Assembly: GCA_013396915.1 (NCBI GenBank)
Contig: VWZL01003405.1
Coordinates: 479 to 64,478 of the forward strand
Source: Stercorarius parasiticus
Taxonomy: Eukaryota; Chordata; Aves; Charadriiformes; Stercorariidae
Length of the DNA: 64,000 nt
Direction of reading: 5' to 3'
The notes below the pieces were generated by a model. It ran no database searches. It was not told the DNA's origin and saw nothing but the letters and a program-made list of their open reading frames with translations. Every line of letters starts with the position of its first letter. Position 1 is the first letter of the stretch. Shown in pieces: positions 11,701-30,500 of this stretch. The position numbers were made by a program, and so were the translations under genes.

Positions 11701-14700
11701 CTGCTCCACAACTGTTTGCTGCACTACCACCATTGCCCAAATGGATTTACTCAAGGTACCACATAAAGGTCTAACCTGGCTGCAGGAAGAGGTGAATCAC
11801 ATACTCCACTGCTGTTCCTCAGGTAGGAAGCAGCTCTCATTAGCAAAGTCTGAAGTGTCCAGCTCTCCTAGTGCTCATAATCCTTCTGTGGGTACTTGTT
11901 CTTCCCATAGTCTGATTCACTCTGTTGACTTGCAGTCTTCAGAGCTGGAACAGGGTAGCTGACCGTAGTTGGGGATGCAAATGCCTGTCATCCAGTGGCA
12001 CTACTAAGCACTTAAGTGGAGTACAGTCACCAGGAGTGAAAGGAAAGAAGGGCTCATGGTTAATTAAGCTGCCTGAACCCAAGTAGAACGAGGAATATTT
12101 GAAACCCTAGGAGTAAAGATGGACATCCAAGGACAAAGAACCAAGTAGGCCTATAAAGAAAAGAAAACTGAGACCCCAGAGTGAGTGAAAGAGGTTTTTC
12201 CACACCCATGACCAGGGCACTAACTAGAAGAACAGTCATATTTAAAACCAAACACCTAGTCCACCCTGCAAGCATTTGTTCAACAACCTAGAAGATTTTG
12301 GTTTTTATAACTCCACCTTGCACGCAGGAAAGAGTTTTAACTTCTGATTTCTGAATCCTGTCATTCTGGGCAAGGATACATCTATCAGGGAGATCTGTGT
12401 CTGACCAGGACCATCTTTCTCAGGTTCTCATCAGCCTTTCTAAAACTGAAGAACCACACAAACTTTTAGGGGCAAAACTGCAGGCTATCTCAGGCAATGT
12501 TGCCATGATGGTTTTCATTTAGAAACACGAAAGAATGTGGCTATTTTCTAGATAATTACTCCTTCCCCCAGTCCACAGTTGTTTTCCTTGTTTATACATA
12601 TAGAAGTGTAACGTCGTCATTTTGTGGGAAGGGTAATCATGTTACAGAGCGCTCTTACAGACCACAGGTTGAGAAACACTCATCCAAACAGCAAGTTCAG
12701 TTTGTTGTATGTGTTTTCCTTTTAAAACAAAAACAGAGCACTATTAAACAGTAGGGAGTAACTTTCCTTGTCTCTCAATGCTACATGTATGCACAAGTTT
12801 GTCCTTGAATTCTGGTATTTGGCCTATGAAGCCAACATGCATAAAGCCTCTGATACCCTGAATGCTAGACTTTAAAAACAAACTCTGTAAACTCTGATTA
12901 TATCAAAAACATGATTCTGCCTCAAAGCCAACTAACAAAGCTCATTGAAGGGAGCTTACTGTAAACTCCGGAGATTAATCAACTTTATCAGGAAGGCAAG
13001 TGCAGAGCATATGGTCCCAGTCTCACCTCAGCATTTTACCTCCAACCCCCTTCGGAGTTACAAGGCTTAAGGGGCCATTTGCTGGTATTTCCCTAGTAGA
13101 TCCTATTCCCACAACAGACACTAAGTAGTTTAGGGGGAGGAGAGACTGAGGGGCAGGGGAAAAAAGGAAAAAAAGACTTTTAAATAGGATATTCTCCCCC
13201 CCCACCCCTCCCCCAATTAAGGCTTTATATCTCAAAGAAAAACCAGCATCTTTAGTCACCCTTAGAAACAAAATGTTTTGTGGAGTACTGCACAGACCCG
13301 TGGAACAATAAGTATTCTTTCTGGCATGCAAATCAGTGCTCAGTGAGCAGAACAAACTTACACTTGCAATGCAAACTGGTTTAATGCCATAGAAATTGTA
13401 AAGCCACCATCCTCATGAGAAATCGGGTGTTCTGCTACACACTAGAATGTTTAGGGAAGAATTAACATCAGCATTTGCATGCAAAAGGAAAATTTAAATT
13501 TAGAACAAGGTCTCCTACTACATGAGAGAAGCATACGGCAGAGCAAGGAGAACAGAAGAATCTAGTTAGTGTGGATTTCTACGTATAATTCAGGTAGCAG
13601 ATTAATAGCAGCTACTCAAAACGCTCGTCTGAGCATGCTGAACAGCCCCTCTCCATGGTAGAGCTTCTAACTCTTAAAGCCACAAGATGGAGCCAACAGT
13701 TCTCAGGAAGAGGTGCCTGTAACCGTCCAAGGGATCCTCAGAGCATTCAGCACACAGACCCATGCTAGTTAAGTGTTCTGGCTGGGGCAGAACTCGGGCA
13801 AGCATGAAGGCAGAAGCCACACTATGTATGTGCAATCACTCTTCAGTTTCATCCTGCTGCAACTTATGAAAGGCCTGTTCCTCAGAAGCATCCACAAAGT
13901 ATCTAAAGAAAGAGGTGCCATTCTGGGTGCAGCTTGTAATACAGCTGTGCTCAGAACCCTCTCCTGCCTCCTACACACCACTTTTCATGCTACCCTTTTT
14001 CTGCTGCAGAATATTTTTAAAAAAATTACTTCACTGGAAAGGAGAGCTACGTCAACTATTGTGGCAATTCGAAATACAAGGCAAACACCAGGCAAGCACC
14101 ATGTAAACAAGATTATGCAAATTGCTGTAATCCTTGGTCAGAAGTCATCAGATAGGGGATGTTCTGCTTCCAGCTTGTACAGCAGTGGCAGGAGAAACTG
14201 CACCTAAAGTTTACTGTGAATCCCATTTCTATGTCACTCCAAATTAAGCGGAATAACGCAGTGAGTCTGTCCTGAACCATGCTGCCTCAGAGGCATCTCA
14301 GCTTCTCTGCTTGTTCATCGCAAACCAACAGAGAATGGAGTCTGGCACGCTCCAAAGACTAAAGATCAATATTTCCACACAATGTTGCTTATTCTGTTAT
14401 TTGAGCCACAAGACTGAAGGAGGAAAGCAACTCTGTCATTTACACAGCTGATACAAGCTGTCTGATCCAATTAGGTTGTGGAAAATTATCTATGAATGAA
14501 TCAAACTACTGTACCAGTTCAGGCCAGAACCATTTCTGGAAAACCAATGATGAGGTCCTCAGCCTCCTCCTCCCCTCCCTTCCCACAGTCTGTAATATAA
14601 TCACATTAGAGTTGATAAAAAGGTTAGTTCCAGACACTGAAAGTCAGCAGTTACCTGGTTCAAGAATTTGGGGATTAGACATGCTTTTAGAATGATGTAG

Positions 14701-17274
14701 AAATCAATAACAAACAAATATTATACCTGTTTTTCTTTTTATTATCAATAGTAATACAAATCAGTTGTATTAGCATGATAATGAAAAGTGACCAGTTTTA
14801 TAGACATTAAAAATGTTTGTGCAAGTTAGAGACAAAGCTCTGAAGCTATGTAAGGAAAATAAGAATTTACATTGTGTAGTATAGCATACATAGTTTAGAG
14901 GCAGTTTTATTAAATCTTGTAATCATAATCACTTCCTCTACGCTAAACCTCTTTCTTGGTGTTAGAGATAACACCTTCCCCTCCCCAGAGGAACACCTGC
15001 CATTCCCATGAAGTGTGGAGATTACAGTGAAAAATCATAGCGTTTTTGTTCCTCTTCCCTCCTTCTCCCAACTAAAGTCAACAAGAGGTGAACATTGCAA
15101 CATATGCTTATAGCAATTAAAGATACATAAACTCTGAGTTGAATTAATAAAGAGTATCCTCTTTTTGAGCAAGAATTGATAGACCTGTCAGCCCCAAGTA
15201 CTGGGTTAACACTTTGGAAAGCTTATAAAAAAGATCTTGGTGAGCATTTAGTTAGGTGTATTTCCCCCCCCATCTCTTACTGCGTTTCAGACCGTAGCTT
15301 TGTGCCTCAGACCTAAAGCATTCTTAAGCATTATGTTAGCCAGGTAGGATTTAACTGAAACCTCAGATGGCTATTAACACCTTACTGAAATGTAATGCCC
15401 AGTAAATATATGCATACATCTTTCTCTTCATCAATTGTTCACCCAGAAATTGCAGTAAAGGCATATTAGTCTGTAGAGAATATATATGGCACAAGTCATT
15501 GAAGACGCACTTCATGTTGCATCTGTACTCTCATCTGAAGAGATGCTCCTCTACAGGAAAAAAAAAAGTCAAGTCTGCCTTTGCACTCCTGGAGTTTAAC
15601 CTGCTTTTCATATAATGACTTAGCCCCCCATGACAACAGAGGCTCGTTCCAGATGTTTGCTCAGAAGACTGAAGCACTTGAATACTCACAGCTAAGCCAC
15701 ATATTGAATATTGCATATAGTAGTAACCGGCTCCCTGACTTTATGTTAAGCCATTACACAAGAATAATATTTGAATGCTTAAGTGCAAGTGCATAGTCAA
15801 GTCTTGCATGACTTCCAGCTTCAAATATCCAGTTACTTGCCTACAGCCATGCTCCAGAAAGATTTAAGAGCTCATTATACTGATGAAGACAAGTCTTGCT
15901 CCTTCATTACCTAACACACAAAGGCTACTAGAATATATCAGCTTCAAGATAGCCTTCAGCTGCCTCAGCTACACAGCATGGCTAGCAGGCAGCCACATAC
16001 ACCCCATCTTGCCAGTCCTCCTTGTTTGATGTACCTGATCCACAAGGAGTCATTTAGATTAGAAACCAAAACTCCCTTCGCTCCACTCACAAGAAACCCT
16101 CAAGTCCAAAGCAAGCATTTGTCTGCTATTTTTTCATTCACTCTAATCAACCCACCTGATGCTTATGTCCACTGACATCCAGTGAAGCACACCTGGAAGT
16201 CATGCCCCTATGTAGAAAGGCATGCATTCAGGCACTTCCACCATGAGGTGGAGGCTCCCAGTCCAGGGAGCAGTTTTATTGCCTTCCTGGTACGAGTCAG
16301 AATGCTTGTTGCCAACTTTTATGAAGTAAACAAGGCAGCTACCTCGGCTATCATGTTTTCAGCTGTAACTGGAAAGTTAAACTGAAGTTTGCCAGAAGTA
16401 CAGACGAGGAATACTGAAAAGCTGCTGCATTTAGTCTCCAGGCCTAATCTTTCTGGAAAAGGTGACAAGCACAGGACACTGAAGAGATGCAGTATCAAGC
16501 CATGGAACAGCAAGCACCTTCTTCCAAGTCCACCTCAGTGGTGGAGCTTTATCAGTTGATAAAAAAATAAAAATAACCTGAGTGAGAACAGCACATGGGC
16601 TGTAAGCACACCAATGACAAACTCACTGTTCTGAGTAGAAATTCATCTGTCCTATCAAATACTGTCAGGTACTTTAAGACTAAAGAGATCAAAGGTCAAA
16701 GCATGCAAGTCTCTTGAGCCAATATATCTGAGCTGCTCACTGTGAGCTTTGCCAAGTTCATTATTCATATAGCAAGGAAAGCTTATTCAGTAAGAAAATG
16801 TGTAGACACATTTTACAATCCACCTCAGAGGGGCTTGACCTAGATAAGCTTGTAATGTGAACTCAACTGTTGTTTATCCTTTAGGTTAATTAAGGACTTA
16901 ACCTTTAGGTCTCAACTAACACCAAGCCTAAATGAGTTGCCTTCCTCCAGAAGCAGACATTCATTTGCCGTATACACAATGTGCACTCAAAAAAGGACTT
17001 TATCCATGGAAGCTCAAGAGGAAACCTTGGTAAAGTGCTACAGCTTCAAGGGCTTTAGACATAGGCAATACAGCTCAACCGACAAGTTCTGCAAGCCAGC
17101 AGGCTCCCAGGCTGTGCTTCAAAACTGTATTGTCAAGCTGGCTTTGTAATACCGATTAATTATGCTGTTCAAAGATAAATATTTCCAGAATTGGTTAACC
17201 ATTCTTTCTGCACATACAAGGTAACATTAACAAAGAAGGAATTTAACTTGACAAGAATGAAGATTACAGCACCT

Positions 17275-17280
17275 TTTATT
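17275..17280 (-). terminator. RALB: Candidate distal poly(A) signal of RALB
   Basis: TTTATT on the plus strand reads AATAAA on the minus strand. Some 15-30 bases further along the transcript are candidate cleavage positions (around 17250-17260). These are followed by a T- and GT-rich stretch on the minus strand (about 17210-17245), the usual arrangement for a functional vertebrate polyadenylation site. Confidence 0.5.
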
Positions 17281-18511
17281 TAGTAGAGTTTCCCCAATCC
17301 AATGAGTTGCCTGACAAGTTGAACTAGTTATGGAAGACAATGAGTTTGCGATAAGTCCCTGTGAAACCTCAGACCAACAGAGGTTCTGGTATCTACTTAC
17401 TTTTTTCAAAGTTCAGAAATGAAACGCACAAGAGCAATCTAGTACATGTTAAAAATATTTTTCAACCTCAAATTACAATACTAAGTACTGAGCAGTATTC
17501 ACTACTCCTTCACCTCAAAAAGAAACAGTATTTGTTAATTTAGTGCTGCAGTGTGCTTCATTGAACAGCCACATTGCATATTCCTTTCACCGAGTAACCA
17601 CGTTTTAAGCATCTGGTTAACAGGCAAGATACAGTCACTACTTTAAGTCTCTCTACTCCTTCAAAACAGAAGGCTGCCATAATTCATTAAGAGACTCCAC
17701 AATCAGAAGAGACAGTTACTTCCCACAACAGTGACAGAAGTATTTTTTGGCAACTGCACTTAAACAGCATCAGAAAGCTCGGTTCAGTCAACTGACAAGA
17801 AGGTTTGCTAAGTACTGACTTCTTCCATTTCTAGGCTGGTTTTTGTTGATCAGTACATGACCACCATTGCTTAACTGACAGCAAAACTCAACATGAGTCT
17901 CCATGTGCTAGGTTGCTGTGCATAAGAAACAGTACATATAAAATTAACAGCGAGTAACAGACATGGCAACTGCTTACTTCATTTGCTTTTTGACACCATA
18001 CAACTCACTAACCAGCTAATCATTGAGAGGTAGCATGTATGCCTCATCTATTCCAAGTCATGATTGTGTGATGTGACCCATCCTTACTCAAAGTTTTCAT
18101 GTTCAGCAAGACAAGAGACAGATGCAGATGTCCCACTTCTCCAACATGATCACAAGTGTTCCAATAGAAACAAAACCAATGAAATGAACACTTTCATTTT
18201 CACTATTCCAGTACCAGGGAGGGGAAGGATGATGGATGTAGAGTGAGTGTAATTGAGTCTAGCCACAATACATGGAAGAAACCCAGGACAGCATTTCAAG
18301 GAGATGGTGATAATATTAGTCCTTTTGAAGAAAGGATTACAGTCATTCTCTCACCCCATATCACTAATCTAAGGATGAGAAGACAGACCAGTGGGGAATG
18401 CATCTAGCCATTATTTAAATATCAATTTTTGCATTGCCTAAGTAAATCTGAATTGAGTCCATAGGCTTGATTCATGAATGCTGTATTGACTTAACAGAAC
18501 ATGGAAAAAAG

Positions 18512-18517
18512 TTTATT
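18512..18517 (-). terminator. RALB: Candidate proximal poly(A) signal of RALB
   Basis: A minus-strand AATAAA lies about 545 bases after the stop codon and is followed by a T-rich run. Use of this site would produce a short 3' UTR isoform. The context is weaker than that of the distal site. Confidence 0.35.
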
Positions 18518-19059
18518 TTGAGTTGACTCCCAGATGTCAGTTATTTCTTACATGGAGTGTGGGGAGGAAGCCAGCAGATTTCAGTGTAAGAAATATCAGT
18601 GACAACTAACAGAAGATGGAGACTCAAACCCTTTACCAGATGTCACCTAACTTTTCTGCAGTTGGCAACATCAAGGAGGGCAGCAACAGTGGGGAAAAGA
18701 AGTGTTTGAACCTGAACAGCTGTGCTTGTTAAGGCCAGAAGAGGTTCAAGAGAAACAGAGTAAACTAGGAAGTTAATACGAGAGTACTTTGTATAACCAA
18801 GCAGAAGGACTGTAGTTCTGAAACTGTTTCTAGTTCTGAAAGACAATGGGAAGAAGGAGCACATTTCAGTTTAAGTAGGCATAGGTTTTGTTGGATGCCA
18901 GAAACGGTTTCAAAGTTCTGTTTTCACATTTTGAAGGTGTGATATGCAAAGCAAAAGATAAAGGAGTCAATACAGACTTCCTTTCATGAATCCAGCCCTA
19001 TATCCTTAGTGGTATCTTATCCATGCCACCAGTAGATAGATATTTACAGTTCCCAAGCA

Positions 19060-25629
<6,570 letters not shown>

Positions 25630-27079
25630 TGTCCTGCTTGCAACCAATGAAGTGCCAGGCAACCAATTAGATCTGCAGACAGAATAAACACAGTCACCAT
25701 CCGTTACACCATGGTAGCATGCAGGTAAAGCATCTCACTAGTACTGGAAGACCAGATTAAAACCCTGCCCAGCAAGCCTGAAATATGGGCCATTTCAATG
25801 CACTGGCAAGCAAACCATATCACCAATGTCTAAAGCATGAGTCAGAACAAGGTATTAGAACAAGCAGAAGGCATTTGTGACAAAAGTGCCATTAATAAAA
25901 GTGTCAAAGGTTTCTCAAAGCAGCTACTAGCTGAACAAACTGTTCTTATTTGTAAACCCATCCTACATGACTGCTATCTAGAGCAGCCTCCAAAGGGAAA
26001 AATATCTCATTTTCTCAAACATGAAATTAAGTGGTTTTTATTGTTCTTGTTATAAAGCTCTACACCTTCCTAAAATATTTCTTTAATGTTGATGCAGCTT
26101 AGTTACAACCTGGAAGCCAAGCTATACCTCAGATCTGCTTATAGGTAGAAAGATGACTTTTGATCTCCTCTCTATGTAGGCTACGAAAAAAGCAGAGTTA
26201 CACAGTAAATTCTGGCAGGAACAACTTGCAAAAGCTTCCAGCAGAAGTCTTATGACATGGCATTAGCATTTATTTTATATTCTTCCTGCCTTTTGATGCT
26301 GCAAATCTAATGTGCTTTTGGAAAAAAAAAATATTGCTTTACTGCAAGAAATTCTCAGTTCCTATTCTGCTCCTGATGTAACAGAGCCATAAAAGAGTAA
26401 GCTTCAACAAACAAGTACTAGTTAACAAGCTTTTGTTTGTGTGTTATGCAAACTGAGTAATTGAGCACTGGAGACCTCTTAAAAATAATACTAGTGGGTT
26501 TTTTAAGAATAGCTGGACACAGCAGTTGTGACAGAAACACAAGCATCAGCTGCCACAACCTGATCAGCACAGAGCAGCAGCTCTAGAAGTAGCACATTGG
26601 GGACAAATGCAGAAGTAACTGGTACAAAAAGAGATGTGTCACCAGTCACAGTGAGAAAAAACAGAGATGAGTACTCCAGACACGTGATGGCTAATAGGGG
26701 ATGCTGGGATAGCAACATATGTGTCCTCGCAGAAGGACAAAGGGCCCCAGGTGTTCATATCCTGGCAGAGTGGTGTAAGTGGAAAGCACACCATTCAGGG
26801 AACACTGCTATGGAAAGTGGCTATACCAGCCTTGATTTATAGCAGCACCCATTATTCTGGAAGCAACAAGCCAGCCAGGAGGCTCAAATTTGCCTGGACA
26901 TGATTAATTCATAAGGACACTGGAACTGCCACATCACACCAAGTTCTACTGTATGGAAATATAACTTCTCCCATAGGCCTTGCAGAGTACTATATTGGAA
27001 AAACCTTTAGGATAAGTAGCTGCCCTAAAAGTTAACTAGGGACTAAGGGATTGTCAACCTACAAACTCACTACTTGTTT

Positions 27080-27295
27080 ACGGGAGTATTTGGCCTGGAA
27101 AGGGCCTTTGGATGTTGTGCAGTCCAAACCTCTCCCTTAAACTGGATTGCTTGTGCCCTGCTTGTACACTGCTTTATGTGCCCTGCATTTTGAAGTTGAC
27201 AATTCCATGACCAGTCTGGGCAACCTGCCCTGGGGTAAATGATTGTGAAGGTCTTTTCCCCTCCTTGTCATGACTTGATGTTCTGAAAAGCAACA
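27080..27295 (-). mobile_element. CR1 LINE fragment, old, antisense to the window
   Basis: The plus strand reads GGCCTGGAAAGGGCCTTTGG followed by GTGCAGTCCAAACCTC, then CAGTCTGGGCAACCTGCCC and finally AAGGTCTTTTCCCCTCCTTG. This follows the order of the reverse complement of a CR1 3' end (TTGGAAAAGACCTTTAAGATC, GAGTCCAACC, GGGCAGCCTG, and so on) with many mismatches. CR1 is the dominant retrotransposon of birds. The copy is short, 5'-truncated and inactive. Confidence 0.65.
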
Positions 27296-27495
27296 AATCA
27301 AACCAAGTTCCCATTGACTACCGCATACAAGAACAAACATGCCAACAATCAAGAAGTGCCCTCAGGACAGTGTTTTCAAACATATGAGCAGTAGTATTTT
27401 GCTATGTGGAGTATTTTACTCACACCTGTTTGCTACACACATTTGGTACAGTAATGCAAATTAATCATCTTTAAGTGTTCATTCTGGGATGAACA

Positions 27496-27517
27496 CCGGT
27501 AATCTTCCGGTAATCTT
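27496..27517. repeat. Perfect 11-base tandem duplication
   Basis: CCGGTAATCTT occurs at 27496-27506 and again at 27507-27517 without mismatch. This is a local slippage product within the RALB first intron. Confidence 0.9.
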
Positions 27518-30500
27518 CTATATTATGTTATACATCAGCTCCCTCATCTAGGACACTCCTTAGTACAGAAATGGGATGTGACAACTTGTACTTCTCAGAT
27601 TCCCCCTGTAGAGCACAACACACATTTGTGTTGGGAACAGTTAATTCAGCCATCACCCCAGAAAATGATTGCAAGCTTGACTTTTAGTTCTTAGTCACCA
27701 GATAGGCAAGAGGGGAGAGAACAGAGCTCTCTGCCAGGGGAGCGTGGAAAAATTGGGAGAAAACACAACAGGTAGCATCTGAACTCCAGAAGTTGTTGCT
27801 GAAAGGCTTTCTTTGCGTATGGTCCACATGTTCTACAGATGACAAACGAGAATTCAGTTTGCTTCGACATAAGACACCCAAGGTGTAAGAGCTACAGATT
27901 AGATGGTTTGTGGACCTTACGTGTTCCAGTAATAACATAGCTTGCTCTTAATAAGTTGTAGAGAAATTTATTTTGTGCTAGATAAAGAGTAGTCTGGCTT
28001 TTAAACTAGCAGACAAGCTGCTTTCTAAAGAAGCCAAGAGACCCTTAGCAACTTTTCAGTGTTTTTGTTCTTTTCAGGCTGGTTTTAGTCTTTGAGTATT
28101 CCTTTAACATGCATCCTAAGGTTTTTGTAGCTGCTGTATCACCTAACATAAAGCTTTCAAGTTAAACATTTTTCAGGCAACACAAACTTAGTGCTGCTGC
28201 AAGTCCACCGTGCTATGCAACTACAATAAAAAGGTTATTTACTAACAGCCAAGAGAAAATAGCAACATTCTCGTCCCTGTCAATAGGGATACCACATCTT
28301 TCCCTGGTCATATTAAAGGAATAGCTGCCTTTTAGGTAAAATACTGACCAATTTGATTCAGTACAAGCTCATCACAGAGGTAAGTGGAGAGAATATTTAA
28401 ATTCTTCCTTCTCCCTCCCACCTCAACACCAGCCAGTAGAAACTGCAAGGTCAGCCTCCATACACAGTACTACCTGACTTGTAACCAGAGTATAATATTA
28501 AACAAAACCCATCCAATAGCATACAAATGTACGGTTTGATTGCATCTAAAGCTAGCCCAGCTCTTAATGGCCAAGGTACTTGACTTTCCCTGCAGAGCTG
28601 TTACAAGTGCCACTTGAATCTTTTAGGGTATCAACACTACATGAACCCTCTGAATGTGGGAGTCTGCTGACAACACAACCCCTACGTTGTATGCCCTCAG
28701 TGAAATCCCAGAAGCTTCACACAAGGCATCTCTTCTTCGGTGGCAACAGAGGGAGCATGGCCCCCTCCCACCCCAGAACAGCCAGGCAGTACAGAACAAG
28801 GCAAGGCTGAAACAGTGTGGCACAGGATTGATACAGGCAGTATCAGTGCAGAAGTGCCAGTGTTTACAAGACAATAGGCTAATAGCATATCACTGGTTCA
28901 GAAAGGGGCACAGCAAGATTTTAATAGAAATACTCTAATAAAACAACAAGAGACATCATTGGAGCCAACTGTTTGTTTACTTGCATTTCCACCTCTGCAG
29001 CCCAAGAAACAGTTTACACACCATGGTTCAAAGCTCACATCTAACAGTCCTTTGAGGTTAAAAAAAAAATAATTAACACAAGTGGAAACTCTCTCCTCAG
29101 TCATCAGAGTAGACAAGGATGAATTTTCATCCCATTCTGTACATTAAGCATCCCTGAGGCACTCACGACGCTGACATTAACTCATCTGTCCCTTACAGAA
29201 AAAGAAAGCTTGGGAAATCCAGCCACCTCTCAAAAAAGTGGCAGTGTTTAGAAGAACCTGTAAAACCGCAGTTGTTTTAAAAACACTATTCAATTCCCTT
29301 CACTTTAAGGGAACGTACATTTAAGGCCAAGAGTCTTAATACATCTGCTGAAGAGCCTATACTGAATGAGTGACCAGACAAGTCACCTAATTGTGTGATA
29401 AGTATTCTCTCCTCTCGTACATTGCTCTGCTGGCCAAATAAAACTAGCCCTCCTCTGACAGTAAAAGAAGCAATACAGTCAATGACAGTCAGTTAATCTA
29501 TTTAATTTCAATCTGTCATTTTACCCTCAGGTTTAATGACACCATATCGCACTTTGTGTGGTGTCATAAGCTGTAAAAAAAAAATTCTGAAAGATTTTTT
29601 TGGGGCTTTCTTCTGGTTATAGTTCACCCTGCTTTGAAATAAATTGCTAGACAGAGCCCAGGTCAAAGCATTTTTCAGGCAGTCTTTCATCTTTAAAAAA
29701 ATTAGAAGTAATTACCTCCATCTGTTTTAAGAGATAAGGATTGACTTGATAACTCTGGATTTTTTTTATAATAGGTTACCCAAAGCCACATGCACAATAG
29801 GAGCTTTGTGGTGCTAATGAAAGATGCTCTTCAGACCAAGAAACGAAGGTTACATCAACAGACAGGCTGGCCACATGAAGCACAGTGAGATCTACAAATC
29901 AAACCATAGTGGTTACTAAAAAGCTGTTTTGATTTAGACTTCTGAAGATGTTTACTTGGCCATGGGACAAATCAAACCATGCCACCCTCAATATAAGAAA
30001 TCTAGCCCTAAACTTACCACCTACTTCAGACTTCCTTTGCCTCATCTGTTTAGATTATAACTTCTCGGGGTTAACTAAGGCCCCCTGCTGTAGGGAAACT
30101 TGCACAATGTTGTGTCATTCTAGGCTAGTCCCCCAAAAACTGAGCACTTCAAGGCATTTGTTTATAAACAGCTTCAGAAACTCCAAACTTAAGCATCAGT
30201 TTGCTATTTCTCCACCCTCTCCTCAGCCTAAAGTTAAACTGTTCGCAAGACTGCTAACAAACAGAATTGGTTTACATAATGCCAAGATTCAGAGACTATT
30301 ACTGAATAGCTATATGCATTTCAAACCAGATTGGACTTTTACATCCCTTTTTACTTCACCTGCATTAAGACTCCACAGTTGTTCAGTCACTTAAAGGAAA
30401 AAGCACAAGGAACCCATTTTGCTGCAGTCACGCAAACACAGAAGAAAAAAGAAACATGAGAAACTTCACTAAGTCTACCTGTTTTCCAGTAAAAATTCCA

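Larger units (their letters stand above)
3503..17254. other. Intergenic sequence downstream of RALB
   Basis: No gene is recognised in this stretch. It contains small tandem duplications (3910-3941, 8705-8738), a TA microsatellite at 5991-6008 and several A or T homopolymers (for example 5840-5852 and 6441-6452). The longest open frame is 139 codons at 9838-10257 on the plus strand; it ends in a lysine-rich run from an A-rich tract and looks like chance. A coding-like plus-strand stretch near 9160-9300 is described under findings. Confidence 0.6.
17255..19059 (-). other. RALB: RALB 3' untranslated region (probable extent)
   Basis: The RALB stop codon is at 19060-19062 on the minus strand, and transcription runs toward lower coordinates. 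There is no further coding sequence here. The first poly(A) signal with good context on the minus strand that would give a UTR of typical length is at 17275-17280, so the main UTR would be about 1.8 kb. A closer signal at 18512-18517 would give a short form of about 0.55 kb. The extent is inferred from signals only; transcript data would settle it. Confidence 0.5.

Noticed and set aside
29948..30394. The longest open frame in the window (148 codons, plus strand)
   Set aside because: It lies antisense within the RALB first intron, resembles no protein family and has no splice or promoter context. Frames of this length are expected by chance in 64 kb.
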